Assembly: GCA_934845495.1 (NCBI GenBank)
Contig: CAKWRB010000089.1
Location: forward strand, 1 to 5,519
Length of the DNA: 5,519 bases
Origin: an uncultured bacterium
Lineage (GTDB): Bacteria > Bacillota > Clostridia > Oscillospirales > Ruminococcaceae
Reading direction: 5' to 3'
Shown: one piece after another, positions 1 through 5,341 of the stretch
Numbering within the stretch: the first letter of the stretch is position 1
Layout of the letters: the number at the start of each line of letters is the position of its first letter
Made by a program: the position numbers and the translations under genes
The notes under the pieces: generated by a model
The model's input: the letters and a program-made list of their open reading frames with translations, nothing else
Databases searched by the model: none
Told to the model about the DNA's origin: nothing

Positions 1-13
1 GTGGAAGCACGGA

Positions 14-45
14 AAAAGCCTTTAGCTCAGGAGCTAAAGGCTTTT
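14..45. terminator. Perfect stem-loop, intrinsic terminator (probably bidirectional)
   Basis: A perfect inverted repeat pairs 14-28 with 31-45 (15 positions, core AGCCTTTAGCTC / GAGCTAAAGGCT), leaving a very short loop. It is flanked by A residues on the left and ends in TTTT on the right, so it can terminate in both directions. It lies about 22 bases after the stop of the minus-strand DUF378 gene and is its likely terminator. It may also serve a gene beyond the left edge. Confidence 0.85.
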
Positions 46-67
46 GCTGATTTAATCTGTCGCTTCT

Positions 68-271
68 TCAGATTCGGCGGGGCTTTGGTTCCCGGAACAA
101 AAGCGAAATGCACCAGATCCCAGCCAATGCCACCAGAGTATAGATGACCCGGCTAAGGATCGCATCCGATCCGCCAAACAAGAGAGCTACCACATCCATT
201 TGGAACAGGGCAACACTTCCCCAGTTCAGCGCACCTGTAATAACAAGTATCAGAGAGATCCGGTCAATCAT
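68..271 (-). CDS. DUF378 family small membrane protein (YuzA-like)
   Basis: This 67-residue protein has two hydrophobic segments (about residues 5-27 and 39-60) and a short basic tail ending KPRRI, so it should be a two-helix inner-membrane protein. The first helix carries the GALNWG motif (residues 13-18) followed by an ALF segment, and the second begins with SRVIYTLVALAG. This arrangement is characteristic of the DUF378 family, whose biochemical role is not established. Length matches the family. The ATG at 271 is preceded by AGGAGG (minus strand, 278-283) with 6 bases of spacing, so the start is secure. The gene stands alone: a terminator follows it and it diverges from the next gene. No function should be inferred beyond membrane location. 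Confidence 0.85.
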   Translation of the reverse strand: MIDRISLILVITGALNWGSVALFQMDVVALLFGGSDAILSRVIYTLVALAGIWCISLLFREPKPRRI

Positions 272-324
272 CTGCTTCCTCCTCTCTAAGTGGTTTCAGA
301 ATTAGCATGGTCCGTTTTCTTTTC

Positions 325-353
325 TGTATACGGGCAATCCTTGGAATAGAGAA
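325..353 (-). promoter_or_regulatory. Weak candidate promoter for the DUF378 gene
   Basis: On the minus strand, TTCTCT (348-353) and TATACA (325-330) are 17 bases apart and would start a transcript near 318, giving a leader of about 47 bases. The -35 is a poor match to TTGACA, so this is only the best candidate seen in the divergent spacer. Confidence 0.25.
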
Positions 354-372
354 AATTTCATCGGCAGGTTTC

Positions 373-401
373 TTTACCTTTTTTGCGAAATATGGTATAC
401 T
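373..401 (+). promoter_or_regulatory. SigA-type extended -10 promoter
   Basis: TTTACC (373-378), a 17-base spacer and TATACT (396-401) match the housekeeping sigma consensus well. The TGG directly before the -10 supplies the extended -10 TGn element. Transcription should begin near 408, leaving a leader of about 95 bases before the 96-residue gene. Confidence 0.75.
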
Positions 402-422
402 ATATATAGTGTTCCCCTTCAC

Positions 423-463
423 ACTCTGGCCTCTTCAGGCACCCATCAGCCCAGAGTTTTTAT
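423..463 (+). promoter_or_regulatory. Terminator-like hairpin in the leader of the 96-residue gene
   Basis: ACTCTGG (423-429) pairs with CCAGAGT (451-457), and the second arm runs straight into TTTTTAT. The 21-base loop can form a small inner hairpin, CCT-CTTC-AGG (430-439). The element lies between the predicted transcription start (about 408) and the ribosome binding site (489-494). It could therefore end transcription prematurely or release a short RNA of about 55 bases. Whether it works as an attenuator is inference; the stem has only 7 pairs. Confidence 0.45.
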
Positions 464-502
464 GTATATTCGGAAGTTTTTAAGATATAGGAGGAAATCG
501 CT

Positions 503-793
503 ATGGCAGTAAAAAATGAAAAGAGTGAATACACCATGTATCGCGGCAGACCCCTGGTGCGCAGTGGTCGGACCATTTACTATGGTGATCCCGGGCAGGA
601 CTATGTTGTTCTGATGAACATCGTATCTACCACAAAGGACGGAGACGATGATATGGCTGACAAGATCGTTGTCCAGTGCATGGCAACTGACCCCACCATC
701 AACCCCAAAGACCGCATCGTCAAGCGTGCAGAACGCGATGGTCTCGATCCGGCTCTGCAGATTGCATCCATCTGGCTGGATCGCAACAACTGA
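503..793 (+). CDS. Small conserved-looking protein of unknown function (96 aa)
   Basis: I do not recognise a named family. The product is a soluble, charged 96-residue protein with no signal peptide or membrane segment. The N-terminal half is polar, with a YRGRPLVRSGRTIYYGD stretch (residues 14-30) that suggests short beta strands. The middle alternates hydrophobic residues (YVVLMNIVST, then DKIVVQCMATDP), and the C-terminus looks like a helix with ALQIASIWL (residues 84-92). The phrase DPTINPKDRIVKRAERDGL (63-81) resembles small hypothetical proteins I associate with other Clostridia, but I cannot verify this. Reality as a gene is well supported: AGGAGG at 489-494 with 8 bases to ATG, a strong upstream promoter and a strong terminator just after the stop. 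It is monocistronic. Confidence 0.85.
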   Translation: MAVKNEKSEYTMYRGRPLVRSGRTIYYGDPGQDYVVLMNIVSTTKDGDDDMADKIVVQCMATDPTINPKDRIVKRAERDGLDPALQIASIWLDRNN

Positions 794-802
794 TTGCATT
801 AC

Positions 803-836
803 AAAAGCCCCTCTGGTTTTCCAGAGGGGCTTTTTA
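803..836. terminator. Bidirectional intrinsic terminator between convergent genes
   Basis: AAAAGCCCCTCTGG (803-816) pairs perfectly with CCAGAGGGGCTTTT (821-834) around a TTTT loop and continues TTTTTATT on the plus strand. It sits 9 bases after the plus-strand stop and 2 bases after the mazF stop on the other strand. It should end both transcripts, more strongly on the plus strand because the minus-strand U tract is only four bases. Confidence 0.92.
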
Positions 837-1199
837 TTAGGAATGGCCTGCATCATCGGGCAATCCAAAGCTTACCGAGAGGGCATGATTGATCTGGTTC
901 ATAGCCGAATCATCAAGGCTACCCATCTTTTCACGCAGGCGCTGTTTATCTATGGTGCGGATCTGCTCCAGCAGTACAACTGAATCCCTGGAAAGGCCAC
1001 ACCCACCTGAAGGCAGATCGATGTGTGTAGGTAGCCTTGCCTTATCCTGTCTGCTGGTAATAGCCGCAGCGATGACAGTGGGGCTGTAACGATTCCCCAC
1101 ATCATTCTGGACAATCAGAACCGGCCGGACGCCTCCCTGCTCTGAGCCCACCACTGGGCTGAGATCCGCATAATATATTTCACCTCGTTTGACAGTCAC
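837..1199 (-). CDS. ndoA: MazF/EndoA endoribonuclease toxin (PemK/MazF family)
   Basis: This 120-residue protein matches Firmicutes EndoA/MazF along its whole length. These enzymes are sequence-specific mRNA interferases, best known cutting at UACAU in Bacillus. The N-terminus reads VKRGEIYYADLSPVVGSEQG, followed by GVRPVLIVQNDVGNRYSPTV and later RDSVVLLEQIRTIDKQRL. Arg25 and Thr48, the catalytic pair described for B. subtilis MazF, are both present, so an active toxin is expected. The start is GTG at 1199; an in-frame TGA three codons upstream rules out an earlier one. The nearest useful GGAG (1211-1214) is 11 bases away, slightly far, while a second GGAG (1201-1204) is too close. The usual upstream CopG/MazE-like antitoxin (ndoAI) and alr are not seen. 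Instead a 55-codon frame overlaps its start by GTGA. Cognate control is unknown. Confidence 0.93.
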   Translation of the reverse strand: MTVKRGEIYYADLSPVVGSEQGGVRPVLIVQNDVGNRYSPTVIAAAITSRQDKARLPTHIDLPSGGCGLSRDSVVLLEQIRTIDKQRLREKMGSLDDSAMNQINHALSVSFGLPDDAGHS

Positions 1200-1214
1200 G
1201 CTCCATCACGCTCC
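1196..1214. repeat. 9-bp direct repeat at the mazF start
   Basis: TCACGCTCC occurs at 1196-1204 and again at 1206-1214, a 10-base period (minus strand: GGAGCGTGA twice). Each copy carries a GGAG followed by a GTG. The copy nearer mazF provides the GTG start and the more distant copy provides the usable GGAG. The one-turn spacing could also suit protein binding. Confidence 0.7.
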
Positions 1215-1363
1215 GAACTTTTCATTTCCGCCGATGAAACCGGCTTACGGATATAGCATTCCCCAGAACAGCCCCATCTAATCACTATATTGATGGATTG
1301 GGATAACCGGTCATCACCGGCAGGATCGTGTGGATTTGCACTGCATCGTGCAGTACACTTCAT
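1196..1363 (-). CDS. Candidate 55-codon reading frame overlapping the mazF start
   Basis: On the minus strand an ATG at 1363 opens a 55-codon frame that ends in a TGA sharing the bases GTGA with the mazF GTG start, an arrangement typical of translational coupling. The predicted peptide has four cysteines in two CxxxC pairs (C3/C7 and C32/C36), a WGCSGECY segment, and a charged tail (EMKSSERDGA). It shows no ribbon-helix-helix or AbrB-like pattern, so I cannot call it an antitoxin. No convincing Shine-Dalgarno sequence precedes the ATG, and a chance open frame of this length is not rare (roughly 7-8% at random base composition). Two short stem-loops fall inside it. It might be a novel antitoxin, a coupling leader peptide, or nothing. 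Confidence 0.25.
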   Translation of the reverse strand: MKCTARCSANPHDPAGDDRLSQSINIVIRWGCSGECYIRKPVSSAEMKSSERDGA

Positions 1364-1432
1364 CTTATGTCAATCATTTCACTTCGGTGTCTTATCCATC
1401 GAACAAAGGGAACCCCATTCCTTTTGAAACAG
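1200..1432. other. Intergenic region with clustered stem-loops
   Basis: Apart from the weak 55-codon frame this stretch has no recognisable gene. It holds CCGGT-CATC-ACCGG (1307-1320), ACTGCA-TCG-TGCAGT (1340-1354), a CAC-TTCG-GTG tetraloop hairpin as read on the plus strand (1380-1389), and a possible long-range pairing of GATGGAT (1292-1298) with ATCCATC (1394-1400) enclosing the others. Together with the hairpin at 1433-1468 this could be a structured RNA on either strand, but no known riboswitch or RNA family was recognised and no clear promoter reads into it on the plus strand. Confidence 0.35.
1250..1258 (-). promoter_or_regulatory. Weak extended -10 candidate upstream of mazF
   Basis: On the minus strand TGC-TATATC (1258-1250) resembles an extended -10 element, but the hexamer 17 bases upstream is unlike TTGACA. 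It would start a transcript near 1243 and give mazF a leader of about 44 bases, bypassing the 55-codon frame. Confidence 0.25.
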
Positions 1433-1468
1433 AACAACCGCCTCCGTAGATTTACAGAGGCGGTTGTT
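1433..1468. terminator. Stable GC-rich hairpin, possible terminator
   Basis: AACAACCGCCTC (1433-1444) pairs perfectly with GAGGCGGTTGTT (1457-1468). The 12-base loop can add three more pairs (GTA/TAC) after one mismatch. Flanking T runs are imperfect: TTGTTTGG on the plus side and GTTCTGTTTC on the minus side. It most likely ends minus-strand transcripts coming from the phosphorylase gene, 210 bases upstream, before they reach mazF. Confidence 0.6.
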
Positions 1469-1677
1469 TGGTAGAACTCCGACTGTATCCAGTTCGCCAT
1501 GCCAAATGGCCCAGCTCGGTGGATATCAGCGGAATATACAGCTTTATTTGCAGGTTTTATATGTGAAGCAATTTACCTTTACAGCGTTAAAAGCCCCCTT
1601 CAATTCGCCATTTCAGCTTCTTCGCTACCTTTATCGCTCCTGCTCTCATTGCAGAAAGATTCTTACTGGCGCAATCG
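1469..1677. other. Intergenic region with no supported gene
   Basis: These 209 bases between the phosphorylase stop and the hairpin at 1433-1468 contain open frames on the plus strand that lack ribosome binding sites and run antisense into the phosphorylase gene. I see no tRNA, no clear promoter and no strong stem-loop. The stretch could be a long 3' untranslated region of the phosphorylase transcript, or the remains of lost sequence. Confidence 0.5.
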
Positions 1678-2514
1678 TTACATTCTGCCAGTCAGTGCAG
1701 TGACAAGTCGGATAAAGTCCACCTTGACGCGATCAGCGGTCTCCTTGACCTCCTCATGGGAGAGCAGACCATCTCCCATACCAGCCGCGAGATTTGTGAT
1801 ACAGGAAATACCACATACCCGCAGTCCACTGTGACGAGCAACCAGGACCTCCGGAACGGTGGACATTCCCACTGCATCTGCACCAATGGCACGCAGGTAA
1901 CGAATTTCGGCAGGTGTTTCATAGTTCGGGCCAGTGAGCCAGGCGTAAACACCCTTCTGCAACGGAATATTCAGTTCAGCAGCCAGTCGCTCTGCCAGTG
2001 CACGGTATTCTGCGTCGTAGGCAACGGTCATATCGAAGAAGCGATCTCCAAATACCTCCAGATTTTCTCCAATCAGTGGATTTTCTCCAGTCAGATTGAG
2101 ATGATCCTCAATGAGCATCAGATTTCCGGGCCGGAACCCAGTATTGATGCCGCCAGCTGCATTTGTAACAATCAGTGTGCTGATTCCCAGCAGCTTCATA
2201 ACCCGGACAGGCAAAGTTACCTGCTTGAGGTCATAGCCTTCATAGTAGTGGAAGCGCCCCTGCATACAAAGGACCTCTCGGCCCTCCAGTTTTCCGACAA
2301 CAAACTGTCCCTTGTGCCCTGCAACAGTGGACACCGGGAAGTGGGGAATTTCCCCATAGGGAATCTGTACAGCATCAACCAGATGATCGGCAAGATCACC
2401 CAGGCCGGAACCCAATGTGATGGCAATCTCGGGCGCCCGTCCACCCAGTTTTTCCTTGATATAAGCAGCCGCCTCCTGAACCTGGCGGGTATATTCTTCA
2501 GCAGAGAAATTCAT
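1678..2514 (-). CDS. punA: Purine nucleoside phosphorylase (trimeric, inosine/guanosine type)
   Basis: This enzyme cleaves purine (deoxy)nucleosides with phosphate to free base and (deoxy)ribose-1-phosphate in cytoplasmic purine salvage. The 278-residue product carries the full signature of the trimeric class: GSGLG (35-39) for phosphate, GHKG (66-69), QGRFHYYEGY (85-94), NAAGG (118-122), GPNYETPAEIR (195-205) and GMSTVPE (216-222). Glu199 and Asn241 correspond to the base-binding Glu and Asn of the mammalian enzyme, indicating 6-oxopurine specificity. An upstream in-frame ATG at 2547 would add 11 residues. I prefer ATG 2514 because AAAGGAG (2524-2530) lies 9 bases before it, because the 2547 codon has no ribosome binding site, and because the candidate promoter would start the RNA downstream of 2547. 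It follows spoIIR but probably has its own promoter. The symbol could equally be pnp or deoD by local convention. Confidence 0.95.
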   Translation of the reverse strand: MNFSAEEYTRQVQEAAAYIKEKLGGRAPEIAITLGSGLGDLADHLVDAVQIPYGEIPHFPVSTVAGHKGQFVVGKLEGREVLCMQGRFHYYEGYDLKQVTLPVRVMKLLGISTLIVTNAAGGINTGFRPGNLMLIEDHLNLTGENPLIGENLEVFGDRFFDMTVAYDAEYRALAERLAAELNIPLQKGVYAWLTGPNYETPAEIRYLRAIGADAVGMSTVPEVLVARHSGLRVCGISCITNLAAGMGDGLLSHEEVKETADRVKVDFIRLVTALTGRM

Positions 2515-2547
2515 TGTATCCAACTCCTTTTGTGTTCTGGTTACCAT

Positions 2548-2575
2548 GATATAATACCGCAGCAGATTCCGTCAA
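2548..2575 (-). promoter_or_regulatory. Candidate SigA promoter of the phosphorylase gene
   Basis: On the minus strand TTGACG (2570-2575) and TATATC (2548-2553) are separated by 16 bases. Transcription would begin near 2541, giving a leader of about 27 bases to the ATG at 2514. The -35 matches five of six consensus positions. Confidence 0.5.
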
Positions 2576-2593
2576 GACCTTCAGAAAAATCTT

Positions 2594-3211
2594 TCAGCGT
2601 CCCCATGCTTCCCGCAGCGACTCCACCCACTCGACTACGGCCAGCTTGGGCTTATAGACCGGGGTCTCGCCCAGTTCGAGGATCTCCTGTTCAATCAGGG
2701 CAGACTCACCTTCCACAGCTGCATCGATACACATAGGCGGATAGGCAATACACCACCAGTTGTGCCCTTCCCCACTACCAAGGGTAATTCTCAACGCTTT
2801 ATAGCGCCCTGCCGGCATACTGAAAGCCTGTCCATTCCGAATATAATCCCGTGTGGTAAAATACATTTCCGTCAGCTCGGCTCTGGCACGGTAGGGCATT
2901 CCTGCCTCTTCCAGAACATGGTTTGCAGTCTGTTCGATCTGCCCCAGCTCTCCCTCCAGGCAGGCAACGGTTCCTTCCAGAGTACAATCCCCAGTCAGAT
3001 CCTGGCTGATCACCTCTAACACTGCGTCCCTTACCTGCAGCTTAACCGTTTGATCGGCTTCCTGATCTGAATCTGCCAAGATATGCAAACGCAGCACCTC
3101 TTGTCGAAGCTGATTGCAGTCCTCAGCAAACCCAATCAATGACGAAATCCCCACTGCAGTGATCAGTCCGATCAGTGCAGCCAACTCCAGACGCTCGATA
3201 TGTACCTTCAC
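2594..3211 (-). CDS. spoIIR: Stage II sporulation protein R
   Basis: SpoIIR is made in the forespore and secreted into the intermembrane space, where it triggers the SpoIIGA protease to process pro-sigma-E in the mother cell. The 205-residue product fits: an N-terminal hydrophobic helix (about residues 9-28) serves as signal or anchor, followed by the family hallmarks RLHILADSD (41-49), KLQVRDAVLEV (57-67), AGRYKALRITLG (134-145) and GHNWWCIAYPP (149-159). Length agrees with the family. The start is GTG at 3211, preceded by GGGAGG with GGAGG at 3219-3223 and 7 bases of spacing. It follows a stem-loop terminator after ispE, so it is probably transcribed separately. In B. subtilis the gene depends on sigma-F; a loose candidate promoter is noted separately. 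No defect is visible. Confidence 0.95.
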   Translation of the reverse strand: MKVHIERLELAALIGLITAVGISSLIGFAEDCNQLRQEVLRLHILADSDQEADQTVKLQVRDAVLEVISQDLTGDCTLEGTVACLEGELGQIEQTANHVLEEAGMPYRARAELTEMYFTTRDYIRNGQAFSMPAGRYKALRITLGSGEGHNWWCIAYPPMCIDAAVEGESALIEQEILELGETPVYKPKLAVVEWVESLREAWGR

Positions 3212-3233
3212 AATAAATCCTCCCTAAAAGAAA

Positions 3234-3280
3234 AATCAGTGCATATTTCCGGAAATGAATACCAGAAGTATGCACTGATT
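3234..3280 (-). terminator. Stem-loop terminator after ispE
   Basis: AATCAGTGCATA (3234-3245) pairs perfectly with TATGCACTGATT (3269-3280). On the minus strand the stem is followed by TTTTTCTTTT, a good U-rich tail. The 23-base loop contains the palindrome TTTCCGGAAA (3246-3255). It begins 8 bases after the ispE stop and ends the lrp–aminotransferase–ispE operon, with the spoIIR ribosome binding site just beyond. The loop is longer than in typical terminators. Confidence 0.7.
3244..3273 (-). promoter_or_regulatory. Possible forespore-type promoter of spoIIR inside the terminator
   Basis: On the minus strand GCATA (3269-3273) resembles the -35 of sigma-F/sigma-G promoters and is followed 18 bases later by GGAAATA (3244-3250), which matches the -10 only in part (terminal TA). 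It would start RNA about 26 bases before the GTG. The context makes a promoter here likely, but the match is weak. Confidence 0.25.
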
Positions 3281-3288
3281 CATGGAGT

Positions 3289-4164
3289 TTATTCAGTAAT
3301 GGTTGCTCCGTAATTCACAGGGCTGCATCGGCAGGTAAAATAACCTTCTCTTTTCAAAGCTCTGGCTGCACTCTCCTGCTGTTCACTCCGGGGGAAGATT
3401 CCAAAAACAGCTGAACCGGAACCGGTCATACAACTCCCGGAAGCACCAGCTTTAAGCATAGTCTCCCGGATCTCCTGCACCTCAGGAAGTTCAACCACCT
3501 CCTCCAACGCATTGTAGAGAAGCTGGCAAACAGCAGAAAGGTCCCCTGCATTGACCGCTTTCTTGATGACCGGATTGCCTGGAATACCATAAGGCTTCCC
3601 CAGAGCATCATAGCGGGCAAAGCACTCAGCTGTTGAAATCCCCACTGGAGGTTTGGAAATCAGCATCCGACAGTTCTTCAAAGGTTCCAGCGGCTCCAGA
3701 ATTTCTCCATAGCCACGGACCATCGCCGCCCCCCCTTGGATACAGAAGGGAATATCTGCACCGATCCGGGCCCCAAGTTCCATCAGGCGCTCCGTCCTGA
3801 GCGGGGATCCCAGCAATGAATTGAGACCTACCAGCACCCCGGCTCCATCGGCGCTTCCTCCGCCCAATCCTGCTTCTGAGGGGATCTCCTTGTGGATCCG
3901 GATCTCTGCACCATGGGAAGACTTCGCTTCATCCAACAGCGCCCGCGCACATTTCCATGCAATATTGGTGTGGTCTGCTGGAATCAGGCTATCCCCCATT
4001 GAAAGAGCGATCTCTCCTGTATCATTCAGCGTGATGTAAACTGTATCAAACAGATTGACCGCCTGCATCACCATTTCCATAATGTGATAGCCATTGGGCA
4101 TCCGATGGGTGATGTCCAGAAACAGATTGATCTTTGCCGGGCATTTAACCTTGACCGTTTTCAT
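3289..4164 (-). CDS. ispE: 4-diphosphocytidyl-2-C-methyl-D-erythritol kinase
   Basis: IspE phosphorylates CDP-methylerythritol with ATP in the non-mevalonate (MEP) route to isoprenoids. The 291-residue product is a complete GHMP kinase: PAKINLFLDI near the N-terminus (9-18), the ATP-binding loop GLGGGSADGA (99-108), GADIPF (135-140) and the C-terminal MTGSGSAVFG (246-255). Lys11 and Asp137 align with the catalytic Lys10 and Asp141 of the E. coli enzyme. An upstream TTG at 4179 would add five residues, but the ATG at 4164 has AAAGGG six bases before it and starts the protein directly before the conserved KVKCPAKINL stretch. The start overlaps the end of the aminotransferase gene by 20 bases, so its ribosome binding site lies within that gene and translation is probably coupled. 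A stem-loop terminator follows the stop. Confidence 0.96.
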   Translation of the reverse strand: MKTVKVKCPAKINLFLDITHRMPNGYHIMEMVMQAVNLFDTVYITLNDTGEIALSMGDSLIPADHTNIAWKCARALLDEAKSSHGAEIRIHKEIPSEAGLGGGSADGAGVLVGLNSLLGSPLRTERLMELGARIGADIPFCIQGGAAMVRGYGEILEPLEPLKNCRMLISKPPVGISTAECFARYDALGKPYGIPGNPVIKKAVNAGDLSAVCQLLYNALEEVVELPEVQEIRETMLKAGASGSCMTGSGSAVFGIFPRSEQQESAARALKREGYFTCRCSPVNYGATITE

Positions 4165-5341
4165 TCTTTTCCCTTTCAAGTTTACTCAGGAATTTCTCGA
4201 TTTTCCGTACTGCAACCTTTAGATGCTGCAGCGAATAACAGTAGGAGATCCGGATGTGTCCTTCGCCCCAAGCCCCAAAGGCAGAGCCAGGAATCACTGC
4301 AACCCGTTCTTCTCGCAGCAGGCGCTCACAGAACTCCTCACTGCTCAAACCTGTACAGCGAATGGACGGGAATACATAAAAAGCTCCCTGGGGCTGGAAG
4401 CACTCCAGTCCTATGCGATTGAGTTCCCCCACCAGATATTTTCCACGCATATCATATTCGTCCCGCATGGCCTCGATTTCCTCATCACAGCAGCGGAGAG
4501 CCTCTACTGCGGCCAGCTGGCTGGTCGTAGGAGCACACATGATGGCAAACTGATGAATCTTGGTCATCTCACGAATCAGTGGAGCAGGACCTACCGCATA
4601 TCCCAACCGCCACCCAGTCATGGCATAGGTTTTGGAAAAACCATTCACTACAATGGTGCGTTCACGCATCCCCTCAATCGAGGCAATGGAGACATGTTTT
4701 TTTCCACCATAGGTCAGTTCGGCATAAATCTCATCCGACAAAACCAGTATATTGGTCTCCCTCAGAATTTCGGCAATGGCCTCGAGATCCCTTTGCTCCA
4801 TAATGCCGCCGGTGGGGTTGTTGGGGTATGGGAAAATCAGCAGCTTGCTCCTGGGTGTAATTGCTGCCTTGAGTGACTCAGGAGTCAACCGGAAGTCGTC
4901 CTCAAACCGAGTGGGAATGCTGACAACCTTCGCCCCTGTCAATCGTGCAATGGGGTCGTAGGATACATAGCAGGGTTCAGGAATCAGGACTTCGTCTCCA
5001 GGATTCACCACGGCACGAATCATCATATCGATAGCTTCAGAACCGCCGATGGTGACCATGGTTTCCTCTTCGGTATAGGAAAGCCCCATGCGCCGTTCCA
5101 AATAGCGGTCGATTTCCTGCTTCAGTTCCTGAAAACCTGCATTGGGGGAATAATGAGTACGGCCCCGTTTGAGCGATTCAATGCCGGCTTGCCGGATCGC
5201 CCAGGGAGTCTGGAAATCCGGTTCCCCGACACCCAGGGAAATCACATTCCCCATCGCGGCAGCCAGTTCGGAAAATTTGCGAATTCCAGAAGGCTTGATT
5301 TCCTGTACCTTCATGGACAAAAGAGAGGAGTAATCTATCAC
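4145..5341 (-). CDS. Class I PLP-dependent aminotransferase (aspartate/PatA-like)
   Basis: This 398-residue cytoplasmic enzyme of fold type I transfers amino groups using pyridoxal phosphate. Visible landmarks are GEPDF (39-43), THYSPNAG (62-69), GGSEA (99-103), PYPNNPTGG (171-179) with Asn175, SDEIY (202-206) with Asp203 pairing to the pyridine nitrogen, SKTYAMTGWRLGY (236-248) with Lys237 as the Schiff-base lysine, and Arg364 in GHIRISY for the substrate carboxylate. The pattern fits the aspartate aminotransferase/PatA subgroup; exact substrate (aspartate, N-acetyl-diaminopimelate, aromatic or branched-chain amino acids) cannot be read from the sequence. The start is GTG 5341, with AGAGAGG 10 bases upstream; the ATG ten codons in (5314) has no ribosome binding site. 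The GTG shares GTGA with the stop of the Lrp-like regulator, which probably controls it. Confidence 0.93.
   Translation of the reverse strand: MIDYSSLLSMKVQEIKPSGIRKFSELAAAMGNVISLGVGEPDFQTPWAIRQAGIESLKRGRTHYSPNAGFQELKQEIDRYLERRMGLSYTEEETMVTIGGSEAIDMMIRAVVNPGDEVLIPEPCYVSYDPIARLTGAKVVSIPTRFEDDFRLTPESLKAAITPRSKLLIFPYPNNPTGGIMEQRDLEAIAEILRETNILVLSDEIYAELTYGGKKHVSIASIEGMRERTIVVNGFSKTYAMTGWRLGYAVGPAPLIREMTKIHQFAIMCAPTTSQLAAVEALRCCDEEIEAMRDEYDMRGKYLVGELNRIGLECFQPQGAFYVFPSIRCTGLSSEEFCERLLREERVAVIPGSAFGAWGEGHIRISYCYSLQHLKVAVRKIEKFLSKLEREKNENGQG

Noticed and set aside
446..868. 140-codon minus-strand open frame antisense to the 96-residue gene
   Set aside because: It spans the promoter-proximal leader, the well-supported plus-strand gene and a strong terminator, has no ribosome binding site and shows no domain pattern. 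It is a shadow frame.
1189..1194. TTGACA on the plus strand near the mazF start, a possible promoter for an antisense or structured RNA
   Set aside because: The hexamer 17 bases downstream (TCCGAA) is not a -10 element.
1368..1373. Perfect TTGACA on the minus strand upstream of the 55-codon frame
   Set aside because: No acceptable -10 hexamer at 16-18 bases (the 17-base position reads CACGAT), so not called as a promoter.
1587..1649. 20-codon minus-strand frame just after the phosphorylase stop, with a basic helix-like product
   Set aside because: No ribosome binding site and too short to separate from chance.
1665..1692. Inverted repeat ACTGGC / GCCAGT across the phosphorylase stop
   Set aside because: Six-pair stem with a 16-base loop and no U tract, so unlikely to be a terminator.
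1464..1834. Two plus-strand open frames of 79 and 111 codons
   Set aside because: No Shine-Dalgarno sequence, the two overlap in different frames, and they run antisense into the phosphorylase gene. No family recognised.
1756..2736. 326-codon plus-strand open frame
   Set aside because: It lies antisense to the phosphorylase gene and the end of spoIIR, both with clear family motifs. Its predicted protein is low in recognisable structure and it has no ribosome binding site.
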